A program made the position numbers and the translations under genes. A stretch of 64,000 nucleotides of DNA from Actinomadura rudentiformis (GTDB lineage Bacteria > Actinomycetota > Actinomycetes > Streptosporangiales > Streptosporangiaceae). Location: assembly GCF_008923185.1 (NCBI RefSeq), contig NZ_WBMT01000017.1:229853-293852 (forward strand), written 5' to 3'. This document shows, one piece after another, positions 58,034-64,000 of the stretch (the first letter of the stretch is position 1; every line of letters starts with the position of its first letter). Under the pieces are notes generated by a model. It saw only the letters and a list, made by a program, of their open reading frames with translations, had not been told where the DNA came from and searched no databases.

Positions 58034-59038
58034 GTGAGTGTTCACACGGAGGATGAGGCGGAGGCTGGGGTTGGCGACCGGGAGGGCAGGTGGCGAGTCT
58101 GGGTGGGGGCGATCCTCTGGGCGGCCGTGGTGCCGTTCGGGGGATGGGCGGGGTTGCGGGCATCCGGTTGGGAGCCGGCGTTCCTGTGGAAGCAGTTGGT
58201 GGCGTTCACGCCTTACGTGGCAGCGCTCTCGCTGATCGTCCTGGTGGCGACACTGGTACTGCGTCAATGGTGGACGTGCCTGGTCGCCATGGTGGCGGTC
58301 GGCGTCCTGGCGAGCGCTGTGATCCCGAGGATGGTGCCTGACGGGAACCCGGCGGTGGCCGGGCCGAGGATGCGGGTACTGGCGGCCAACCTGATGGCTG
58401 GGAGCGCGCCCGCCGAGGTGCTGGTGAGCCTCGCGCGGCGCGAGCGGCCCGATGTGCTGGCCCTGCAAGAGGTGACCCCGGAAGCGGTGGTCGCGCTCGA
58501 TGAGGCGGGACTGGAGCCGCTCCTGCCGCACCGGGTGCTGCGGCCCAGGCCGGGCGTCACGGGCTCCGCGCTCTACGCGCGTTTCCCGTTGCGGGAGCAG
58601 CCAATGATCGACATCCACTTCGGGCAGGCCCGGGCCACCTTGGAGGTACCCGGTGCGCCACCGGTCGAGGTCGTCTCGGTGCACCCGTGCGCGCCGTCCG
58701 CCTCCAGCCGGGCGTGGTGCTGGAAGGCGGGCCTGCGGGCGCTGCCGCGGGCGGACGTGCGGGGCCCGGTACGGATCCTGGCCGGGGATTTCAACGCCAC
58801 CCTCGACCATGCGGAACTCCGGCGGCTGACCAGTTCGGGTTACCGCGACGCCGCCGCCGTCGTCGGCGACGGCCTGCGTCCCACCTGGCCTGCCGGATGG
58901 CCGAGCTGGGTGCCGCCGGTGGTGCTCGACCATGTCCTGGCGGACAAGCGGGTCGCAGTGCGTTCATTTGACATACATGAACTGCCCCGGACCGACCATC
59001 GCCCAGTCAGCGCCGACATCGTCCTGCCGCGCCGATAG
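58034..59038 (+). CDS. Membrane endonuclease/exonuclease/phosphatase-family protein
   Basis: A 334-residue protein from GTG 58034. About three N-terminal helices (residues ~22-110) precede an extracytoplasmic EEP domain (DNase I fold). Metal/catalytic motifs are VLAANLMAG, VLALQEVTPE, VVSVHPCAP, ILAGDFNATLDH, LDHVLADK and PRTDHRPVSA, all intact. Family members hydrolyse phosphodiesters or phospholipid heads. It lies after the kinase pair. The GATAAC-like sequence before it does not fit the 11-bp spacing. Substrate unknown. Confidence 0.88.
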   Translation: MSVHTEDEAEAGVGDREGRWRVWVGAILWAAVVPFGGWAGLRASGWEPAFLWKQLVAFTPYVAALSLIVLVATLVLRQWWTCLVAMVAVGVLASAVIPRMVPDGNPAVAGPRMRVLAANLMAGSAPAEVLVSLARRERPDVLALQEVTPEAVVALDEAGLEPLLPHRVLRPRPGVTGSALYARFPLREQPMIDIHFGQARATLEVPGAPPVEVVSVHPCAPSASSRAWCWKAGLRALPRADVRGPVRILAGDFNATLDHAELRRLTSSGYRDAAAVVGDGLRPTWPAGWPSWVPPVVLDHVLADKRVAVRSFDIHELPRTDHRPVSADIVLPRR

Positions 59039-59329
59039 TGCGGAGGTCGGGCTTGGCCCGGCTGGATCCTTAAAGAACGTAGACGCTGCGCCTTATGGGT
59101 CGTATTCGGCGGCTCTGGGGCGGGTCTGGTACCAGCGGAACAGGCGATGGGGATATTTAGCGGTGGGCGTGGCTTGGGCGATGGCTCATCGGACGCCGGA
59201 GGGAGCCCTGCGCGCCGGGGAAGGCGATCGGCAGCCGGTTCGGCCGTAGCGAGCAGGCCGGCCTGACGGACGCCTCGACGCCTCCCCGGTTGACTTGTGC
59301 CCTTCACATTCAGGACGGCGAACGGTGCA

Positions 59330-59985
59330 GCACGGTGCGAGCCGGGTTCGGTTCGATCTCCCGCACCCGCGTGCCATCCACGTACTTCAGGAGCTGCAAG
59401 GCGAAAGTGTGGCAAGCGTCGTGGAATCGCCAGGGCCCGGGCAGGCAGCACCGGCGCGCCGGGCGAGCTCGCGTGCTCGCGCATCCGCTGCCAGGCGTCC
59501 TTGCGGATCCGCTCCCATGACGAAGGACCGAGCATGAGTCCGCCATGTCCGTTAAACGCCCAACGACTTCAATCCGTGCTCGGTCTCCTGCACGGTGATC
59601 CGCCGCAGTTCAGGGCTCATTTCTCGGATCAGGAAGGCGCGACGACGGTCCTCCATGACGCCGTACACCTGGCCTGGTCGATGTTGACCTTGGTGACCAC
59701 GAACAGGTCGTTCCGACGGCGGGCCAGGGACCTGGCCGAAGCTTCAGCCACGTCCTGACGCTCCAGCATCAGATATGTGTCGATCATCGCCAACGAGGCC
59801 GGCGGCACGTACACACTGCGGCGCAGCCCGTACTTCGCGCACGCCTCCAGGTCGAAGTCCACCGGCTCCCCAGGACGCCTGATCCCCTCTCCCAATTCGG
59901 GGAGCAGCAGCGTGGACCACTCCTGCAGCCACATCCCGGTCAGTAGCGCCAGCTCCAGCGCAGTGCGCTTCCCGTGAATTCTCAC
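59330..59985 (-). pseudogene. Tyrosine recombinase/integrase remnant 3
   Basis: The minus strand has RTALELALLTGMWLQEWSTLLLPEL (core start), RSVYVPPASLAMIDTYLMLER, RRNDLFVVTKVN. Then in other frames GVMEDRRRAFLIREM, GLMLGPSSWERIRKDAW, and WRFHDACHTFALQLLKYVDG, where the DxxHTF box reads DACHTF. At least three frameshifts. It is a different integrase type from remnants 1 and 2. Confidence 0.68.
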
Positions 59986-60003
59986 CTGGGGCTCTGAGCT
60001 TCC

Positions 60004-60531
60004 TCATCGGCGCATCCGAGGATGCCGTCGCCATGGTGGCGTTCTATGAGGCTTCTCAGCGCCCGTATGAACGGCCTGAGATGTGGCATGAGCCTCGGCT
60101 GAGGCACCGGTGCCGGATTCGGCGCTACATGTGGCGCTGTGCCGGACCTGGCGCATCAGCAACTCGTACGCGCCGATCAGGGCACAGCTGGGCCACGCGG
60201 CGATGAGTCGACCAACGACCGGAGGTTCGGCCACGGCCACGTTGGCGGCCAAACTGGCAGCGCTACCCAGCACCAGCAACGTCCACGGCAACAGACCGCT
60301 GCGCCGCCCCTGGCGTGAATCGGCCAGCAACGACATTGACGCCACCGCGATCATCCCGTCCACCGACAACGGCAGCAACACCGCCGTCCACGACGTCTCC
60401 CCATGACGCCGCACCAGCAGATACATATGCCGATACGAGATCACCGCCGCGATCGCCGCCAGCAGCACGACACCGACCGTGGTGATCCACCGGATCGCCC
60501 GGTCCTCCCAGGAGGAATGGGGGTTCGCCAT
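60004..60531 (-). CDS. DUF2637-family membrane protein
   Basis: A 175-residue protein from ATG 60531, six bases after GGGGGAG. Four helices: WITTVGVVLLAAIAAVISY, then TSWTAVLLPLSVDGMIAVASMSLL, LLPWTLLVLGSAASLAANVAV and RLIAAWPSCALIGAYELLM. The SVDGMIAVAS and SLAANVA motifs are the DUF2637 signature, common on actinobacterial plasmids and AICEs. The usual longer C-terminal region seems replaced by a short random-looking tail, so it may be truncated. It marks the old mobile-element backbone at the right end of the island. Confidence 0.75.
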   Translation of the reverse strand: MANPHSSWEDRAIRWITTVGVVLLAAIAAVISYRHMYLLVRRHGETSWTAVLLPLSVDGMIAVASMSLLADSRQGRRSGLLPWTLLVLGSAASLAANVAVAEPPVVGRLIAAWPSCALIGAYELLMRQVRHSATCSAESGTGASAEAHATSQAVHTGAEKPHRTPPWRRHPRMRR

Positions 60532-60739
60532 CACGCTCCCCCTTCCGGTGCGTCGACCGGGAGGTCTCGTTAAGGGAGACACCCGAAGCAACGCTCGATT
60601 CGGGCACCGCAGCTTGGCGTTCACGGGCGGCGCGGATCGCATGAATTCCTCGCGGCGCACGGGGCAGCGACACGGTCGCCTCGAGCACCAGCTGACGGCA
60701 TATCTGCTGGTCAGAGGAGTTTCCCATGTTCTGTGCGCT

Positions 60740-60754
60740 CTGCCGGGGGCGCCC
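60740..60754 (+). repeat. Second attachment-site core (attR/attL-like)
   Basis: Exact copy of CTGCCGGGGGCGCCC found at the tRNA-Arg 3' end (29553-29567), here without a tRNA to the left. It is followed by the same GTCTGACCACACGAAAA sequence, hairpin and integrase remnant. Confidence 0.85.
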
Positions 60755-60772
60755 GTCTGACCACACGAAAAG

Positions 60773-60806
60773 AGCCCCTGACCAGCGCGAACGCCGGTCA
60801 GGGGCT
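60773..60806. terminator. Hairpin next to the second att copy
   Basis: 11-bp perfect stem AGCCCCTGACC / GGTCAGGGGCT with a 12-nt loop; near-identical to 29586-29621. Confidence 0.8.
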
Positions 60807-60888
60807 TTGGGTTTTATGCAGTTGTGTGCGGATGAATGCGGCTCAGTTCGGCTAGCCGCCCCCAATACGCCCCCACAGGGGCGCCCTC

Positions 60889-61554
60889 TCAGTCCTCCTC
60901 TCGGGCCTCGGTGATCCGGCGTCGCGCGGTCTCGTCCTGCCCGTCGATGCACTTGGCGTAGACGCGCAGCAAGACTTCCACGCTGTGGCCAGCCCATTCG
61001 GCGACTTGCGGGGCCGGGACACCGGCGTTGAGCCAAGGTGGAAACGCAGGCGTGACGCAGGTCGTAGGGGCGTGCGGCCAGGGGTGAGGCGGCTTCACTG
61101 GCACTCAGGACGCCCTGGCGGGCTTTGCGCCAGGCACGCCGGAGGTAATGGCGGGCAGATCTCCACCACGGACGCCGTAGAACAGCAGCCCATGCGGCCC
61201 GTCGCCGAAGTCAGCGAGGTGCCGGCGAAGGATCCGGGTCAGCGCGGGCTCGCATGGCACGGTGCGCCCCTCTCCCTCGGCACGGTGTTTGAGGGCCCGT
61301 TGCTCGCGCGCCGTGCCGTCGTCGGTCCAGGCAGCGCCGGCGAAGGGGCGGGCCTCGCTCAGGTGGATCTCTCCCCACGCGTCGGCGGGTTCCTCCAGTT
61401 CCTGGGTTGTCTTGTTGAGCACAAGAGGGGCAAGGCCACATCCTGCTTGCGCAGGCTCATCACTTCCTCAGGACGAAGCGCGGCGTAGTACATCAGCGCG
61501 AAGAAAGCCACGAGGCGTTTGCCGGAAGGCTTCTGAGTTGGGTGCAGCTCCATT
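60889..61554 (-). pseudogene. Tyrosine-recombinase integrase remnant 2
   Basis: More complete relative of remnant 1. Pieces in successive frames are KRLVAFFALMYYAALRPEEV, ELEEPADAWGEIHLSEARPF ... GLLFYGVRGGDLPAIT, RRAWRKARQGVLSASEAASP, ARPYDLRHACVST, and WLNAGVPAPQVAEWAGHSVEVLLRVYAKC, ending at 60889. Arg, His and Tyr catalytic residues are visible, but at least three frameshifts separate them. The N-terminal DNA-binding part is missing. Confidence 0.82.
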
Positions 61555-61609
61555 GCAGGGACGGGCGATTGATCGAGCGTCCCGCTTTCTGCTGGTGAAT
61601 CGGAAGAGC

Positions 61610-61933
61610 TCAGGACATGCAGATGCAGAACTCGTTGCCCTCTGGGTCTCGCCAGACCTGCCAGAGACCCTCGTGGATCTCGCCGACCGGTGTGGCTCCG
61701 AGTTCGGTGGCGTGTGCCATGGCCTGGGGAAAGTTGTCGGTGATCAGGTCGAGATGGATCCGGTTCTTGACGGTCCTGGCTTCGGGAACCAGTTGGAGCG
61801 CCAGGCCAGGGCCAAGGGTGATCCAGTCGGCCTCGCGGCGAGTGATCTCCAGTCCCAGCAGCCCGCTCCAGAAGCGTGCCTGCAGTTCGAGGTCGGTGGT
61901 GTCGATGACGATGCCGCCCAGACGAATGCCCAT
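61610..61933 (-). CDS. VOC-family (glyoxalase/bleomycin-resistance-like) protein
   Basis: A 107-residue single vicinal-oxygen-chelate domain: IVIDTTDLELQARFWSGLLGLE, VKNRIHLDLITDNF, GEIHEGLWQVWRDPEGNEFCI. Metal-ligand-like His and Glu are present. ATG 61933. The usual fold doublet is made by dimerisation. Substrate unknown. Confidence 0.88.
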   Translation of the reverse strand: MGIRLGGIVIDTTDLELQARFWSGLLGLEITRREADWITLGPGLALQLVPEARTVKNRIHLDLITDNFPQAMAHATELGATPVGEIHEGLWQVWRDPEGNEFCICMS

Positions 61934-61953
61934 GCCGGGTGATGTGTTCCTGT

Positions 61954-62631
61954 TCAGGCCCGGTTGGCGGGTTCGCTGATCTGTGCGGGCTCGGCCGGCT
62001 GGGTGGGGGGTTGTGGTTGGTGCCTGGCCAGCCGCTCAATCAGGCCGTCCTTGACCGTGGCCCACTCCGAGGCGATCACCGAATACATCGCCGAGTCCCG
62101 CAGGCGATCCTCCTCACCCGGCGCCCACGACGTCGACCAGTTGCGCAGCACTCCCTCGAAGGTGGCGCCAAGTGATTCGAGGGCGCGCCGTGACCGCTGA
62201 TTGCGGGCGTCGGTCTTGAGATCGACCCGCGCCACCCCGAGCGTCTCGAAAGCATGCGTCATCAGCAGGAACTTGGCCTCGGCATTGATACCCGAGCCTT
62301 GTGCGGACGCGCCGAGCCAGGTGAACCCGATCTCGACGGCCCGCAGATCCTCACGACCGGGCCACCACCGAGGAGCCCAGAAGGCCGTGCAACCCACCGC
62401 GCGATTATCTGCTCGCCGGATCTGCGCGAACGGGACGAGCCCCTGCTCAACTCTCGTGAACTGAGCCTCCAGGTAATCGGTGACCTGGCCGGCGCGGGGC
62501 ACGAGCGTGAAGCCGTAACTGCTGCGATCCTCCTCCGCCGCCAAGGCCAGGTCATCGGCGTGCCCGACCGACAACGGCTCGAGCCGGACCAGGGCACCCT
62601 CAAGTACGGACGCGTCGAACCATGGGCGCAT
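61954..62631 (-). CDS. GNAT N-acetyltransferase, RimJ/RimL type
   Basis: A 225-residue acetyltransferase: LEGALVRLEPLSVGHADDL, AVGCTAFW, the acetyl-CoA loop ASAQGSGINAEAKFLLMTHAFETLGVARVDLKTDARNQRSRRALESLGATFEGVLRN split over the A and B motifs. ATG 62631 preferred; GTG 62634 is equally placed behind GAGGAG. The C-terminal Pro/Ala/Gln tail is dispensable-looking. Substrate unknown. Confidence 0.88.
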   Translation of the reverse strand: MRPWFDASVLEGALVRLEPLSVGHADDLALAAEEDRSSYGFTLVPRAGQVTDYLEAQFTRVEQGLVPFAQIRRADNRAVGCTAFWAPRWWPGREDLRAVEIGFTWLGASAQGSGINAEAKFLLMTHAFETLGVARVDLKTDARNQRSRRALESLGATFEGVLRNWSTSWAPGEEDRLRDSAMYSVIASEWATVKDGLIERLARHQPQPPTQPAEPAQISEPANRA

Positions 62632-62817
62632 CACGGCAGCTCCTCATCGATCCTGGCATTGGCACCTTGCGTGTGCAGGTTGCCGGACCGTCATGGGGCC
62701 AGGTCCCTCGAGTCCTCTGGATGAACGCCGCCGATCATCGCGGGAAGCCCTCGCAGGCGTCAAGTCCTATGTGCGCTGGCGCAGCTGGGTGCATTTGTGC
62801 TGGAACGAGCTGATTGG

Positions 62818-63200
62818 TCAGGCCGTGAGGGTGTATCTGTCCTGGTAGTGAGCGTGGTGGACGCGGTGGCGTTCACGGGCGAGGTGGTATTTCCAGTAGT
62901 CGGAAAGGCCTCCATTGGCGATCAGGGCACGGAGTCTGAGGATGGCCTCGGCGCCGGCCAGGCCCCATTTCGAGGCGGTCGCCGATGATGTGACGAACCG
63001 TGCCTTCGATGACGCCAGTGGAGATCAGCCACCCGGCCGCCAGCGCCTGCTGGTAGCTGAGGTATTCGGCGTAGCCGGTCAGGTGGCGGATGCAGGCGTC
63101 GATGGGTGTAGTCGCGAGATGGCTTGAGCTACTTGGCCGCCCAGAGTGCCGCCGCGCCAACTCCTCCTGCCACGACACGCCACCGCCTCGCACGCCTGCA
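62818..63200 (-). mobile_element. ISKra4-family transposase remnant
   Basis: The minus strand encodes YLSYQQALAAGWLISTGVIE then GTVRHIIGDRLE. After a one-base shift it continues GLAGAEAILRLRALIANGGL then SDYWKYHLARERHRVHHAHY and a stop at 62818. This is the conserved C-terminus of ISKra4 transposases. The upstream part is fragmentary. Confidence 0.7.
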
Positions 63201-63205
63201 CCCAC

Positions 63206-63506
63206 CGTAGAAGCCAGGCCCTGCGATCAAACAGCCTAGCCACAAACCTCCAGCTCAGCCGGTCCCTAAAAGCGAGCCACACCCATCGGACATAACGCGA
63301 GAACGCCGGACCCCTGGGCGCGAGGATGGTCCCCTGGACACGGCTGGGCACTACCGCCAGTGTGAGTCGGCACCGCCCATGCGGCATCTGTGCGGGCCGG
63401 AATACCCAGAGTCTCTCTCGCGCCAGGGGCGGGAGGGTCCTGCGGCCTTGACATGCGGAGGGCCGCGTCCGGAAGAATCGAGGGCCGGCGGGGTTGATCG
63501 TGATGG
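63206..63506. other. 301-bp region with degraded sequence
   Basis: Between the ISKra4 remnant and the next gene. Minus-strand frames here look like further fragments of the same IS or of unknown origin; nothing definite. Confidence 0.4.
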
Positions 63507-63989
63507 GTGGAGGTTTTCATCAACGAGTGGGCGCGGGAGTGGCTGCCTGTACACCTGGAGCGGATGGAGGACAAGCTTCCGGATACGGTGACCTCTCGGG
63601 AGACCTGGCGGTGGCTCGCCCATCCCAACCTGATCGACCATGTTGTGCGGGCTCCGGTCCCGGTCACGCCCGGGCGGATCGTGCACCACACTCAGACGTT
63701 CGAGCAGCTGTTCCTGATGGTCAGTTCCTTCCCGTCGGCGAACTTCCGGAAGATTCGCAAGAAACTGCTTCCAGAGGGTTACCTGGCGATGCTGGATCCG
63801 GTAATGCACTCGTCCGGTTTCTCCAGCGGCTCGGTAGACCTCGCACATTGGCTGCTATTCAAGGACGAGGACGGCAGCGCGCTGGTGCTGCTTTGCTACC
63901 TGGCGGCCAACCAAGAGGCGATCCCGCTGCTGCCGTTGGAGTTGCTGTCCTCCAAAGAACGCCGCCAAGTCGGTTCTTACATCATCTGA
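63507..63989 (+). CDS. Hypothetical 160-aa protein
   Basis: GTG 63507: EVFINEWAREWLPVHLERME ... RETWRWLAHPNLIDHVVRAP ... LFLMVSSFPSANFRKIRKKL ... LLFKDEDGSALVLLCYLAAN. Good composition, helical, no signal peptide or membrane helix. Start uncertain because no clear Shine-Dalgarno is present, and the frame could be the 3' part of a longer gene. No family recognised. Confidence 0.55.
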   Translation: MEVFINEWAREWLPVHLERMEDKLPDTVTSRETWRWLAHPNLIDHVVRAPVPVTPGRIVHHTQTFEQLFLMVSSFPSANFRKIRKKLLPEGYLAMLDPVMHSSGFSSGSVDLAHWLLFKDEDGSALVLLCYLAANQEAIPLLPLELLSSKERRQVGSYII

Positions 63990-64000
63990 TGCGATGAGGA

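Larger units (their letters stand above)
29568..60739. mobile_element. Genomic island at tRNA-Arg(CCT), ~31 kb
   Basis: DNA between the two copies of the 15-bp tRNA-derived core. It contains three integrase-like remnants at or near its edges, a DUF2637 gene typical of actinobacterial plasmids and AICEs, many IS remnants (IS5, IS701, IS630 types), and the SARP/kinase gene set. No replication or transfer gene is recognisable, so mobility is probably lost. The bounds follow from the att repeats. A second related element seems to start at 60740. Confidence 0.75.

Noticed and set aside
57976..58034. GATA-rich sequence before the EEP-family gene resembling the SARP boxes
   Set aside because: AATAAG and GATAGT are 13 bp apart, not 11, and no -10 hexamer stands at the fixed gap, so it was not counted.

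Overview
The window is high-GC DNA from an actinomycete. The order Streptosporangiales or a relative is likely, but this is inferred from gene content and style only. Evidence includes the mycobacterium/streptomycete-like gene order 5-FCL / galU / moeA / rimJ-like / sepX, a SARP regulator, Hanks-type kinases with PQQ propellers, a CU044_5270-type membrane protein, FmdB and Lsr2-like domains, and a DUF2637 protein.

Region 1 (1-29.5 kb) is mostly intact chromosome. It holds a secreted TAP-type peptidase, a NarL-family two-component system, a methyltransferase with a divergent AraC regulator, a STAS protein, and a minus-strand operon of FAD monooxygenase, membrane protein and TetR with a visible operator. 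Next come tRNA-Ala, sepX, a GNAT protein, nagA with an odd repeat-encoded insertion, and a molybdenum-cofactor cluster (mog, moaC, moeA) behind galU. These are followed by 5-formyl-THF cyclo-ligase, a 2-hydroxyacid dehydrogenase, a K+/H+ antiporter, fmdB, an MMPL transporter, MTA phosphorylase, a SAF protein, two tandem mscL genes with zinc-ribbon tails, and a secreted M15 peptidase.

Region 2 (29.5-60.75 kb) is a ~31 kb island inserted at the 3' end of tRNA-Arg(CCT). It is bounded by a 15-bp direct repeat of the tRNA end. Each repeat copy is followed by the same hairpin and a related, frameshifted tyrosine-recombinase gene, so two related elements appear to have integrated in tandem. The interior is littered with IS and gene remnants but keeps a coherent set of intact genes: an ECF sigma factor and its membrane partner, an AfsR-like SARP-NTPase, an FHA protein, a Ser/Thr kinase with a pseudo-glycosidase ectodomain, two AfsK-like kinases with PQQ propellers, a family of anchored double-domain proteins, a membrane propeller protein, a secreted M23-like protein and small proteins.

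The main discovery is that ten promoters between 34.5 and 53.4 kb share one architecture: GATAAC-like heptamers repeated directly every 11 bp, then 8 nt, then a -10 hexamer, then a start codon mostly 33-46 nt further on. This is the known geometry of SARP-activated promoters, and the only SARP in the window lies among them. I infer a self-contained, island-borne kinase/FHA/SARP circuit that controls cell-surface and secreted products.

Region 3 (60.75-64 kb) begins with the second integrase remnant, then a VOC protein, a GNAT protein, an ISKra4 remnant and an unrecognised gene.
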